Source of the DNA: Fimenecus sp051881395
GTDB taxonomy: Bacteria; Bacillota; Clostridia; Oscillospirales; Acutalibacteraceae
Direction: 5' to 3'
DNA: 13,665 nt
Assembly (NCBI GenBank): GCA_051881395.1
Contig: JBJEPU010000078.1
Span: 1-13,665, forward strand
Under the pieces are notes generated by a model that searched no databases, was not told where the DNA came from, and was given only the letters and a program-made list of their open reading frames with translations. Position numbers and translations under genes: made by a program. Positions 1 to 7,544 of this stretch are shown here, piece by piece (position 1 is the first letter of the stretch; each line of letters starts with the position of its first letter).

Positions 1-38
1 GTGCGTAGGGAACAACCTCAGTGTTGTTCCGCAGAATT
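1..38. repeat. Family B hairpin repeat (GTAGGGAAC...GTTCC)
   Basis: The stem GGAACAAC (9-16) pairs with GTTGTTCC (23-30) around a 6-nt loop, preceded by GTGCGTA and followed by GCAGAATTACAT. The same frame recurs at 8591-8620 and, inverted, at 12716-12747. There the outer GGAAC/GTTCC is kept and the inner stem bases differ but still pair. No coding sequence overlaps it. The unit may continue to the left of the window edge. Confidence 0.75.
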
Positions 39-51
39 ACATCAAAATCCA

Positions 52-102
52 CGGGTGGCCGAGGTCGACCGCCCCTACAATTAGATATACAAACCCAAAT
101 TT
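52..102 (-). repeat. Family A hairpin repeat with leader, inverted copy
   Basis: Read on the minus strand, this stretch is a leader (AAATTTGGGTTTGTATAT) followed by a GTAGGGGCGG...CCACCC hairpin. It matches 11016-11066 on the plus strand at 47 of 51 positions by direct alignment. The two copies are therefore 51-bp inverted repeats that bracket the ABC operon and the phage head cassette. No gene overlaps it. Confidence 0.75.
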
Positions 103-154
103 ATAAAAATTCGGTATTTCTTTACACATAAACCCGAACCGCGGAGACGCAACA

Positions 155-181
155 AAACGGGTGGGGAAACCCCACCCGTTT
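155..181 (-). terminator. Rho-independent terminator of the ABC exporter operon
   Basis: A 12-bp perfect stem (155-166 with 170-181, core ACGGGTGGGG/CCCCACCCGT) closes on a 3-nt loop. On the minus strand it is followed by TTTTGTT. It begins 26 bases past the stop codon of the last exporter gene. The plus-strand side is also T-rich (TTTCTGTTTTTC), so it could act in both directions. Confidence 0.8.
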
Positions 182-207
182 CTGTTTTTCTTGTTACGGT
201 TTTGTTT

Positions 208-2130
208 TTACGACAGTTCAAACTGCCCGGTATAGAGCTGATAATACTTGCCCTTTTGCGCGAGCAATTCGTCGTGGTCGCCGCGCTCGATGATTTCGCC
301 GTGTTCGAGCACCATAATCGCATTTGCATTGCGCACGGTGGACAGGCGGTGGGCGATGACAAAGGTCGTTCTGCCCTGCATCAATTTATCCATACCCTGT
401 TCAATCAAATGCTCGGTGCGCGTATCGACGGAGCTGGTCGCCTCGTCCAAAATCAGCACGGGCGGGTCGGCAACCGCGGCACGCGCAATGGCGAGCAGTT
501 GGCGCTGGCCTTGGCTCAAATTCGCGCCGTCGCCCGTAATCACCGTATCATAGCCGTTGGGCAGGCGGGTGATAAATTCGTGTGCATTGGCAAGCTTTGC
601 CGCTTCGACCACCTGTTCGTGCGTGGCGTCCAAATTGCCGTAGCGAATGTTGTCCTCCACCGTACCCGTGAACAGGTGTGTATCCTGCAAAACCATTGCG
701 AGAGAACGGCGCAAATCCGCTTTTTTGATTTTTTGAATATTGATGCCGTCATAGCGGATTTTGCCCGATTGGATTTCATAAAAGCGATTGAGCAAATTGG
801 TAATCGTGGTTTTGCCTGCGCCCGTCGAGCCGACAAAGGCAATTTTTTGTCCGGGCTTTGCATACAGCGAAACATCGTGCAGAACCGTCTTTTTGCCGTC
901 ATAGCTGAATGTAACATCCTCAAACTGCACATCGCCCTCTAATCTCTTGTAGGTCACCGAGCCGTCTGCGGTATGCGTATGCTTCCACGCCCAAATTCCT
1001 GTGTGCTCGGGGCATTCGGTCAGCTTTCCGTCCTTATCGATTTTAGCATTGACCAGCGTCACATAGCCCTCATCGGCTTCCGCTTTTTGGTCAATCACAT
1101 CAAAAATCCGTTCTGCGCCTGCCAAAGCCGACAGAATATTGTTGAATTGCTGAGATAAATTGGAAATCGGTTGTGTAAACGAACGCGTGTACTGTAAAAA
1201 CGACAGCACTGTACCGACCGTCATCGTTTCCCCGATGACGAATGCACCGCCCACCGCGGCAATCACCGCATAAATCAAATGCCCGTAGTTGCCCATAATC
1301 GGACCGAGGGCACTGGCATAGGTGTTCGCCTGTGTCGCGGAATGTTGCAATTCATCATTGAGCGTTCCAAATTCGTCTATAACCTGCCGTTCGTGGTTGA
1401 ATATCTTCACAACCTTTTGCCCTTCGATGGTCTCCTCGATAAACCCGTTCGCCTCGCCCAAGGCTTTTTGCTGGCGGCGGAAATATTTGGAGCTTCGCTT
1501 GCCGAATGCCTTGATAATCAAAAGCATAAACGCCAAAAAGACCAAAATCACCGCAGTCAGCCGAAAGCTCAGCACGCACATCATCACAAAGGTACCGATA
1601 ACAGAAATCAGCGAGGATACCGTCTGCACAAAGCCCATACTTAAAAAGTTGCGCACGGTTTCGACATCATTTGTATAGCGGCTCATCAATTCCCCGTGGG
1701 TATGGGTGTCGAAATACGAAATCGGCAAATCCTGCATCGCGTCGAACAGGTCGCGGCGAATGGTATTGACCGTGGACTGCGACAGCGTGAGCATAATGCG
1801 CGCATAGCCGTAGGAGGCGATTGCGCTCAGGGCAAACAACGCACCCATTTTGGCAAGTGCCAAAAGCAAAGGCCCAAAGTCTGCATTTTCCGGCCCTGCC
1901 ATCAGCATCGGCGTCAAATAATCGTCCGTTAAAATCTTAATGAAATATGACGCAAGCAAGGTGCCGGCCGTGCTTAACAGCACCAACAAAAAGACCAAAA
2001 CCAACAACCATTTGCGCTTGGCTACATACCCAAATAAACGGGAAACCGTCTTTCCGGTATTTTTCGGTTTTTGTATTTTCCCGGGCATTCCTTTTTTGCC
2101 GCCCGGCATCATTCCGTTCGGTCCCGGCAT
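208..2130 (-). CDS. ABC exporter half, catalytically canonical subunit (TM domain plus NBD)
   Basis: 640 aa, the type IV (type I exporter) half-transporter layout. A Gly/Met-rich cytoplasmic N-terminus (1-25) precedes about six membrane segments (about 40-330). A nucleotide-binding domain follows, with Walker A GSTGAGKTT (about 433-441), signature LSQGQ (about 536), Walker B LILDEATSSVD (catalytic Glu present) and H-loop AHRLST. An insert of roughly 50 residues (about 350-400, rich in Lys, Asp and His) lies between the two domains. The ATG shares one base with the stop codon of the preceding gene (TGATG) and has a GAAGGAGG ribosome binding site, so the two subunits should be made together. 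The signature is the deviant LSQGQ form, while the partner carries canonical VSGGQ. That is the pattern of heterodimers with one working and one degenerate ATP site (BmrCD, LmrCD, TM287/288 type). Efflux of drugs or peptides is likely from the family; the substrate cannot be read from sequence. Confidence 0.93.
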   Translation of the reverse strand: MPGPNGMMPGGKKGMPGKIQKPKNTGKTVSRLFGYVAKRKWLLVLVFLLVLLSTAGTLLASYFIKILTDDYLTPMLMAGPENADFGPLLLALAKMGALFALSAIASYGYARIMLTLSQSTVNTIRRDLFDAMQDLPISYFDTHTHGELMSRYTNDVETVRNFLSMGFVQTVSSLISVIGTFVMMCVLSFRLTAVILVFLAFMLLIIKAFGKRSSKYFRRQQKALGEANGFIEETIEGQKVVKIFNHERQVIDEFGTLNDELQHSATQANTYASALGPIMGNYGHLIYAVIAAVGGAFVIGETMTVGTVLSFLQYTRSFTQPISNLSQQFNNILSALAGAERIFDVIDQKAEADEGYVTLVNAKIDKDGKLTECPEHTGIWAWKHTHTADGSVTYKRLEGDVQFEDVTFSYDGKKTVLHDVSLYAKPGQKIAFVGSTGAGKTTITNLLNRFYEIQSGKIRYDGINIQKIKKADLRRSLAMVLQDTHLFTGTVEDNIRYGNLDATHEQVVEAAKLANAHEFITRLPNGYDTVITGDGANLSQGQRQLLAIARAAVADPPVLILDEATSSVDTRTEHLIEQGMDKLMQGRTTFVIAHRLSTVRNANAIMVLEHGEIIERGDHDELLAQKGKYYQLYTGQFELS

Positions 2131-3872
2131 CAGCGCTCGCCTCCTTCCGTGGCAACACCTTTTTGCTGCGAATAATAAACCTCGCTGTAAATGGGACTGC
2201 GTATAAGCAACTCCTCGTGCGTGCCCATATCGGCAATTTTGCCGTTGTCTAATACAATAATTCTATCCGCGTCCTGCACGGAACTTATCCGTTGGGCGAT
2301 GATAATTTTTGTGGTGTTCGGAATATCGTTTTTGAACGCCTCACGGATTTTGCTGTCGGTAAAGGTGTCCACCGCGCTTGTGGAGTCGTCCAAAATCAAA
2401 ATTTTCGGTTTTTTGAGTAAAGCGCGCGCAATGCAAAGACGCTGTTTTTGCCCGCCCGAAACATTCACACCGCCCTGCCCCAAATCGGTTTGATAGCCGT
2501 CGGGGAAAGCCGTAATAAAGTCGTGCGCCTGTGCCGATTTGCACGCGGCAACCAGTTCTTCGTCGGTGGCATTTTCGTCGCCCCAGCGCAGGTTTTCGGC
2601 AATCGTTCCCGAAAACAGCACATTGTTCTGCAATACCATACTGACCGATTCGCGCAGTTCTTCAATCGTATAGTGCTTCACATTGTGCCCTGCCACGCGC
2701 ACCTCGCCCTCTGTCACATCATACAGGCGCGGAATTAAACTAACCAGCGTGGTTTTGGCACTGCCCGTGCCGCCGATAATCCCGACCGTTTCGCCCGACA
2801 CAATTTTGAAATCGGCGTGGTCGACCACATTTTTTTCGCCGTCTTTATTGTATTTAAAGCAAACATTGCAAAACTCGATTTCGCCGTTTTCCACCTTTAA
2901 CGAGGTATCCGCCGCGTCATCGTTAATGTCGGGCGTTTCATCGAGCACTTCCTGAATACGCGAGGACGCCGCACGGGACATCACAAAGTTGACAAGCATC
3001 ATCGCCATCATCACAACCGACATCAAAATCTGCATAATGTAGGTGAGAATCATGGAAAACTCCCCGACCTGCATTTCGCCGGCAATAATGTATTTTGACG
3101 CAAGATACGAAATGCCCAAAATCGTACCGTACATCATCAGCATCATCAGCGGCTGTGCCGCTACCATCAGTTTTTCTGCGGAAATTGCCGCCGCAGTCAA
3201 ATCGTCATTGGATTTTTTGAACTTTGCCTTTTCGTGGTCGCCGCGCACAAACGCCTTGACCACGCGAATGGCAATTAAGTTTTCCTGCACGGAGCCGTTC
3301 AAATTGTCGAGCATCGTGAACATTTTTTTAAACCGCTTCATGGCAATCGGACCGAAAATCACCAGCACCACCAAAATCAACGGAATAACAAACAAAAAGA
3401 CCGATGAGACCTTGTGGTTGATTTTAAAGCTCATAAACATCGCGCAGATAAATTGCAACGGCGCGCGGAAGAATATCCGCAACAGCATTTGATACATATT
3501 CTGCACGGTGGTCACATCGTTGGTCATTCGGGTCACAAGCGAAGCGGTGCTGAAACGGTCAATGTTGGAAAACGAAAAAGTTTGAATGTTTTTATACATC
3601 GCCTCGCGCACCCGCGCACCCATCCCCATACTCGCCACCGCCGACAGCCTTGCCGCCATCGCGCCGCAAAACAGCGAACAGCCTGCAATCAACAGCATTT
3701 TGCCGCCTGTTATAAGCACATACTGCATATCGCCGTTCGGAATACCGACATCGACGATTTTACTCATATACAACGGAATTAAAAGTTCCAAAATCACCTC
3801 GCCCGTCATCAAAAACGGACAAATCACCGACTGCCACCAATACGGTTTGGCGTATTTAATCAGTTTTCCCAT
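2130..3872 (-). CDS. ABC exporter half, degenerate-site subunit (TM domain plus NBD)
   Basis: 580 aa from the ATG at 3872. An in-frame GTG at 3884 would add four residues, but the only Shine-Dalgarno (GGAGGT, 3888-3883) overlaps that GTG and lies 10 bases before the ATG, so the ATG is chosen. Six predicted membrane segments (about 15-300) precede the NBD. Three catalytic positions deviate: Walker A reads GGTGSAKTT (Ala in place of the Gly before Lys, about 366-374), Walker B ends Asp-Asp rather than Asp-Glu (LILDDSTSAVD, about 490-500), and the H-loop His is Gln (IAQRIS, about 523-528). The signature VSGGQ is intact. This subunit therefore supplies the signature to the partner's working ATP site and hosts the non-hydrolysing site itself. 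The gene overlaps the end of the marR-type gene by 17 bases. Function as half of a membrane exporter is secure; the substrate is unknown. Confidence 0.93.
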   Translation of the reverse strand: MGKLIKYAKPYWWQSVICPFLMTGEVILELLIPLYMSKIVDVGIPNGDMQYVLITGGKMLLIAGCSLFCGAMAARLSAVASMGMGARVREAMYKNIQTFSFSNIDRFSTASLVTRMTNDVTTVQNMYQMLLRIFFRAPLQFICAMFMSFKINHKVSSVFLFVIPLILVVLVIFGPIAMKRFKKMFTMLDNLNGSVQENLIAIRVVKAFVRGDHEKAKFKKSNDDLTAAAISAEKLMVAAQPLMMLMMYGTILGISYLASKYIIAGEMQVGEFSMILTYIMQILMSVVMMAMMLVNFVMSRAASSRIQEVLDETPDINDDAADTSLKVENGEIEFCNVCFKYNKDGEKNVVDHADFKIVSGETVGIIGGTGSAKTTLVSLIPRLYDVTEGEVRVAGHNVKHYTIEELRESVSMVLQNNVLFSGTIAENLRWGDENATDEELVAACKSAQAHDFITAFPDGYQTDLGQGGVNVSGGQKQRLCIARALLKKPKILILDDSTSAVDTFTDSKIREAFKNDIPNTTKIIIAQRISSVQDADRIIVLDNGKIADMGTHEELLIRSPIYSEVYYSQQKGVATEGGER

Positions 3873-4365
3873 GCCGGCATGCACCTCCGAATTCCATTTC
3901 TTCCTGCATAATTTCTTCCATCTTTTTCCCTGCGGGCAAAATGGTCTTTAAATTGTCGCAAAGGCGGGTAAGCATTGTTTCCAGCGCCGCAAGCTCCGCG
4001 TCTGAAAACCCCGCATACAGCTTGCGGTCGATTTCTTCAAAGCAACTGTGAATATATTCGTGCTGTTCGCGGCCCTTTTCGCTCAGGCTCATCCGATTAC
4101 AGCGCAAATCCGTTTCGTCTGCCGCCTTTTCAATCAAGCCCGCCTTTTGCATACGCCGCAAAGAGACCGACACCGACGCCGGCGAAACATACAGCGCCTT
4201 GGCAATTTCATTTTGCGTACCTGTGCCGTTTTTCGCCAAATAATCCAAAATCGGCGGTTGCCCGAAATACACGCCGCTGTCCTTTAACGCGCGGCGCACC
4301 ACATAATGGCGGCAAAACTCCAAATCGTGCAGTTTTTTCGACACATTTTTTTGCCTGTTCTCCAC
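3856..4365 (-). CDS. MarR-family transcriptional regulator
   Basis: 169 aa from a GTG start (4365) with AAGGAG seven bases upstream. It shows a MarR winged helix-turn-helix. GTQNEIAKALYVSPASVS forms the HTH, followed by the recognition-helix segment VSLRRMQKAGLIEK and a wing with the characteristic Asp...Arg (DETDLRCNRMSLSEKG). Helices at both ends would form the dimer interface. MarR proteins bind palindromes as dimers and usually repress their own operon until a ligand releases them. Here the gene is the first of an operon with two exporter subunits, the classical arrangement for drug-responsive efflux. The promoter upstream carries palindromes at and just after the probable transcription start, which fits autoregulation. 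The ligand is unknown. The C-terminus ends in a Glu/Met-rich tail (KKMEEIMQEEMEFGG). Confidence 0.9.
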   Translation of the reverse strand: MENRQKNVSKKLHDLEFCRHYVVRRALKDSGVYFGQPPILDYLAKNGTGTQNEIAKALYVSPASVSVSLRRMQKAGLIEKAADETDLRCNRMSLSEKGREQHEYIHSCFEEIDRKLYAGFSDAELAALETMLTRLCDNLKTILPAGKKMEEIMQEEMEFGGACRHGKTD

Positions 4366-4392
4366 AAAAAGACTCCTTTCTTACAAAAAATT

Positions 4393-4408
4393 ATTTAATC
4401 GACTAATT
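4393..4408. promoter_or_regulatory. Candidate MarR operator 1
   Basis: ATTTAATCGACTAATT is an imperfect 16-bp palindrome centred on TCGA (12 of 16 positions symmetric). It lies between the regulator's likely transcription start and its ribosome binding site. Size and position fit a MarR-type autorepression site; the assignment is inference. Confidence 0.45.
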
Positions 4409-4411
4409 ATT

Positions 4412-4426
4412 AACCGCTTAACGGTT
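4412..4426. promoter_or_regulatory. Candidate MarR operator 2 (AACCG-N5-CGGTT)
   Basis: A perfect 5-bp inverted repeat, AACCG CTTAA CGGTT, lies immediately downstream of the -10 box of the regulator promoter and covers the expected transcription start. A bound dimer here would block initiation. Which of the palindromes in this interval MarR uses cannot be decided by eye. Confidence 0.4.
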
Positions 4427-4429
4427 TTC

Positions 4430-4458
4430 ATTGTACGCCGAATAAAAAGTAATGTCAA
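4430..4458 (-). promoter_or_regulatory. Sigma-A promoter of the marR-ABC operon
   Basis: On the minus strand TTGACA (4458-4453) and TACAAT (4435-4430) are separated by 17 bases. That is a perfect -35 box and a 5/6 -10 box at optimal spacing. Transcription would start near 4423 and run into the MarR-type gene about 58 bases further on. The promoter points away from the phage head cassette. Confidence 0.85.
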
Positions 4459-4463
4459 CAAAA

Positions 4464-4479
4464 AAATTGTGAACAATTT
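4464..4479. promoter_or_regulatory. Palindrome between the marR promoter and the head cassette
   Basis: AAATTGT-GA-ACAATTT has 7-bp perfect arms around a 2-bp centre, just upstream of the -35 box of the MarR operon. It could be a third operator, or could serve the divergent plus-strand cassette. Nothing identifies the protein that binds it. Confidence 0.4.
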
Positions 4480-4573
4480 GTGCAAAAATACAGGATTTCG
4501 CAAAATAATCAACATTTTTACTTGATTTGTTGACTGCGGTTTTCGGACAGTTCCCACCACTTCGGGCTATTTG

Positions 4574-4587
4574 TGAAAGGTCTTTCA
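4574..4587 (+). promoter_or_regulatory. Palindrome upstream of the small terminase start
   Basis: TGAAAG-GT-CTTTCA has perfect 6-bp arms with partial symmetry beyond (TT upstream, AA downstream). It lies 15 bases before the AGGAG ribosome binding site of the first head gene. It could be an operator or a short mRNA hairpin controlling cassette expression. No good sigma-A promoter for the plus strand is visible in 4440-4600; the best weak candidate is TTGTGC (4478-4483), 17 bases, CAAAAT (4501-4506). Confidence 0.35.
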
Positions 4588-4614
4588 AAAATCCACCGAA
4601 AAGGAGAATGTAAA

Positions 4615-5100
4615 TTGGCAAATACCCTTTCGCAAAAACAGCTTGCCTTTTGCCGCGCTTTTGTGCGCACCCGTTCCCCGCGAGAGGCGGCAGTCGCCGC
4701 GGGTTTTTTGCTTTTTCCCGAAAAGGCGGCGGAAAAACTGCTTGCGGCAAAGCCCGTGCAGGCGAAAATTCAGGAATTGGAGCAAACGCTTTCGGTACAG
4801 CGCGCCGAACTGATTGCGGGCTACCGCCGCCTTGCGTTCGGCTCGATTGCCGACGCGGTACGGCTGTTACAGCAAACAGACCAAGACGCGCCGCCCGACC
4901 CCGACACCTTGGATTTGTTTATGGTGTCGGAAATCAAGCGCCCGAAGGGCGGGGGCTTAGAAATCAAATTTTTTGACCGCCAAAAGGCACTCGACCGCCT
5001 CGCCGAATTACAGGAAACCGCCGCCGATAGCGCCCTGCCGTTTTACAAAGCGTTGGAGCGCTCCGCCGCCGCGCTCGGAAAGCACGGTGAGGAAGGCTGA
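4615..5100 (+). CDS. terS: Phage terminase small subunit
   Basis: 161 aa from a TTG start, chosen because AAAGGAG lies 8 bases before it. The upstream in-frame GTG at 4573 has no ribosome binding site and falls in a palindrome. The N-terminal LSQKQLAFCRAFVRTRSPREAAVAAGF (residues 5-31) is the helix-turn-helix of PBSX-like small terminases (Terminase_2 type). The remainder is helical, with a probable coiled-coil stretch around QAKIQELEQTLSVQRAEL that would drive ring assembly. The protein recognises the packaging site on DNA and hands it to the large subunit. Length is normal for the family. Its stop codon overlaps the next gene's ATG by one base. First gene of the head cassette; no phage replication or repressor gene precedes it. 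Confidence 0.85.
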   Translation: MANTLSQKQLAFCRAFVRTRSPREAAVAAGFLLFPEKAAEKLLAAKPVQAKIQELEQTLSVQRAELIAGYRRLAFGSIADAVRLLQQTDQDAPPDPDTLDLFMVSEIKRPKGGGLEIKFFDRQKALDRLAELQETAADSALPFYKALERSAAALGKHGEEG

Positions 5101-6356
5101 TGCAAAGCTCGCAATTCAAACAGTTTTCTCAAAAGCAGTTGGAACTGCTTTCGTGGTGGTGCGATGAAAGTCCTTTTCATACCTTTGACGCCATTATCTG
5201 CGACGGCGCGGTACGCAGTGGCAAAACCGTCTGTATGTCGCTGTCGTTTGTATTTTGGGCGTTTTACCGTTTTTGCGACCAAAGCTTTGCGCTGTGCGGC
5301 AAAACCGTTACGGGCTTGCGCCGCAATGTTATTACCCCGCTTCTCCCGTTGCTTTCGGAACTCGGTTTTCAATGCAACGAACAGATTTCCAAAAACCTGT
5401 TGGAAATCTCAAAAGGCGGCAGAACAAACCGCTTTTACTATTTCGGCGGCAAGGACGAGTCCTCCGCCGCGCTCATTCAGGGTATGACACTTGCGGGCGT
5501 AATGCTCGACGAGGCGGCGTTGATGCCACGCTCCTTTTGCGAACAGGCGATTGCGCGATGTTCTGTTGAGGGCTCGCGGCTTTGGTTCAACTGCAATCCC
5601 GAACACCCCGCGCACTGGTTTTACAAGGAATGGATTTTAAAGCGCGAAGAAAAAAACTGCCTGTATCTGCACTTTCAAATGCAGGACAACCCCTCGCTTT
5701 CCAAAGAAATGCTCGCGCGCTACCGTTCGCTTTACAGCGGCGCGTTTTACGCGCGGTTTGTCGAGGGCAAATGGGCGGCGTGCGACGGGCTTGTGTATCC
5801 GTTTTTTGACAGCACCTATCTTTACGATGTGCCGAAAACCTTTTCCCGCTATGCGGTCTCGTGTGACTACGGAACCGTTAACCCCACCTCGATGGGGCTT
5901 TGGGGACAAAGCGGCGGGCATTGGTACCGCATTGACGAATTCTACCACAGCTCCAAAGCAAAAGGCTTTCAAATGACCGATGAGGAATACTACCGTTCGC
6001 TTTGCACGCTCATCGGCGACAAAAAAGTGGACTGCGTGGTGGTAGACCCGTCGGCGGCGTCGTTTATCGAATGTATCCGCCGCCACGGGGAATACCCCGT
6101 GCGCCGCGCGGACAACGATGTGCTCGGCGGCATTCGCAAGACCTCGGACGCCTTAAAATCGCGCGAAATCCGCATCTGTAAACCCTGCACCGATATTGTT
6201 CGGGAATTTTCACTATACCGCTGGGACGAAAGCGCGCGCTATGACGCGGTCAAAAAAGAACACGACCACGCGATGGACGATATGCGGTATTTCGTTTCGA
6301 CGGTGCTGTGTGCGGACGGCGGTGACGATTTCTTCGCCGTCGTCTGCAAACGATGA
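5100..6356 (+). CDS. terL: Phage terminase large subunit (packaging ATPase/nuclease)
   Basis: 418 aa, full length for PBSX-type large terminases. The packaging ATPase domain has Walker A GAVRSGKT (36-43), Walker B LAGVMLDEAA (131-140, Asp137 and catalytic Glu138) and the coupling motif WFNCNPEHP (162-170). The RNase H-like nuclease domain keeps its acidic residues: Asp256 in SCDYG, Asp316 in VVVDPSA, and Asp393/Asp394 near the C-terminus (HAMDDMRY). All catalytic positions are therefore present, arguing against decay. It docks on the portal, translocates DNA into the procapsid using ATP and cuts the concatemer. Start ATG overlaps the terS stop (TGATG), so translation is coupled. This is the clearest marker that the cassette derives from a tailed phage. 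Confidence 0.96.
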   Translation: MQSSQFKQFSQKQLELLSWWCDESPFHTFDAIICDGAVRSGKTVCMSLSFVFWAFYRFCDQSFALCGKTVTGLRRNVITPLLPLLSELGFQCNEQISKNLLEISKGGRTNRFYYFGGKDESSAALIQGMTLAGVMLDEAALMPRSFCEQAIARCSVEGSRLWFNCNPEHPAHWFYKEWILKREEKNCLYLHFQMQDNPSLSKEMLARYRSLYSGAFYARFVEGKWAACDGLVYPFFDSTYLYDVPKTFSRYAVSCDYGTVNPTSMGLWGQSGGHWYRIDEFYHSSKAKGFQMTDEEYYRSLCTLIGDKKVDCVVVDPSAASFIECIRRHGEYPVRRADNDVLGGIRKTSDALKSREIRICKPCTDIVREFSLYRWDESARYDAVKKEHDHAMDDMRYFVSTVLCADGGDDFFAVVCKR

Positions 6357-6372
6357 AAGGAGGTGAAGCGAA

Positions 6373-7530
6373 ATGAGAAAATCCCGCAAAAAAGCCGCCT
6401 CTCCGCCCGGAAATCCCGCGCTTGCCGTCGGCGGCGCGGCGCAAAACCTGCCGTTTTCCGCTTTATATGCGTACAACCCGCCGCCTGCGGTCACGGGGGA
6501 TTTATTCTCCGCCCTGCGCGAAGCCGTGCCCGTGATTGACGCGGCAATTTACAAGCTCGTGCGGTTGACGGGCGGGTTTCAAGCCGTATGCAAAGACGCG
6601 CACTTTCAGCCGATTTTGGACGCATTTGTGAAATATGTGCCCTCGGACAGCGGCAGTGTTTCTCTGCAAGCCTTTTTAGACACTTTTTTTGAGGAATTGC
6701 TCACCTACGGCACGGCGGTTGCGGAAGTCGTCCCCGACCAAACGGGCGCGGTACGCTATTTATACAACGCACCGCACAAGGACTACACCCTGCGCCGTTC
6801 CAAAGCGGATTTTCGCCGTTTGGAGGTGTGCGCCGCCGCCGATGTGGCAGGGAACGCCCTGTCGGGACAGCAAAATATGCTGGTGTGCACCTTAAACGCC
6901 AAACCGGGTGAAATTTACGGAACGCCCCTGCTTGCGGGCCTGCCGTTTGTCTCCTCGGTGCTTTTAAAAATCTTCAACGCCGTCGGGCAAAATTGGGAGC
7001 GTGTGGGCAATGTGCGCTTTGCCGTGACCTACAAGCCGTCGGACGATACGGGCGGCAAGACCTTTGCGAAAGAGCGCGCACTGCAAATCGCCGAGCAATG
7101 GAGCGAAGCCATGCGCAGCCGTGAAGCACGCGATTTTATTGCCGTGGGCGATGTGGACATCCAAACCATCGGCGCGGACAATCAGATTTTGGACAGCGAA
7201 ATCCCCGTGCGCCAAATGTTGGAGCAAATTGTGGCAAAGCTCTCCGTGCCGCCGTATATGCTCGGGCTTTCGTGGTCCACCACCGAGCGTATGGCGTCGG
7301 AGCAGGCGGATATGCTCACTTCGGAGCTCGAACACTACCGCCGACTGCTCACGCCCGTTTTGGAAACGGTTTGCCGCACGCATTTGCGCGCTTACGGCTA
7401 CACGGGCGATGTGGAAATCCTTTGGGACGATATTTTACTGCGCGACACCGTGGACGACGCCACCGCGCGCCATTTGGACGCGCAAACCGAGGAAATTTTG
7501 CAAAATCTGCCGCAAAAAAACAACGCATAA
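6373..7530 (+). CDS. Phage portal protein
   Basis: 385 aa, preceded by an excellent ribosome binding site (AAAGGAGGTGA, 6355-6365). Portal features include the early helix VPVIDAAIYKLVRLTGGF (about 52-70), the YGTAVAEVV strand (about 113-121), GEIYGTPLL, and the C-terminal core QMLEQIVAKLSVPPYMLG followed by a long helical stretch ending near ILWDDILLRD. Twelve copies form the channel at one capsid vertex, binding the terminase outside and the neck adaptor after packaging. Somewhat short compared with many portals (400-500 aa), but start, end and core are intact. It lies 16 bases after terL and 14 bases before the protease. No minor head protein (Mu gpF / SPP1 gp7 type) follows it. Confidence 0.88.
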   Translation: MRKSRKKAASPPGNPALAVGGAAQNLPFSALYAYNPPPAVTGDLFSALREAVPVIDAAIYKLVRLTGGFQAVCKDAHFQPILDAFVKYVPSDSGSVSLQAFLDTFFEELLTYGTAVAEVVPDQTGAVRYLYNAPHKDYTLRRSKADFRRLEVCAAADVAGNALSGQQNMLVCTLNAKPGEIYGTPLLAGLPFVSSVLLKIFNAVGQNWERVGNVRFAVTYKPSDDTGGKTFAKERALQIAEQWSEAMRSREARDFIAVGDVDIQTIGADNQILDSEIPVRQMLEQIVAKLSVPPYMLGLSWSTTERMASEQADMLTSELEHYRRLLTPVLETVCRTHLRAYGYTGDVEILWDDILLRDTVDDATARHLDAQTEEILQNLPQKNNA

Positions 7531-7544
7531 GAAAGGAGGATACG

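Noticed and set aside
202..942. Long plus-strand ORF opposite the exporter gene (246 aa)
   Set aside because: Antisense shadow of the ABC subunit; the minus-strand frame holds all Walker, signature and H-loop motifs, and this frame has no recognisable domain or ribosome binding site.
4478..4506. Plus-strand sigma-A promoter for the head cassette (TTGTGC, 17 bases, CAAAAT)
   Set aside because: Only 3/6 and 4/6 matches in an AT-rich stretch; too weak to list as a feature.
4573..4614. Upstream GTG start for the small terminase
   Set aside because: No ribosome binding site before it and it falls within a palindrome; the TTG at 4615 follows AAAGGAG at proper spacing and gives the family-typical N-terminus.
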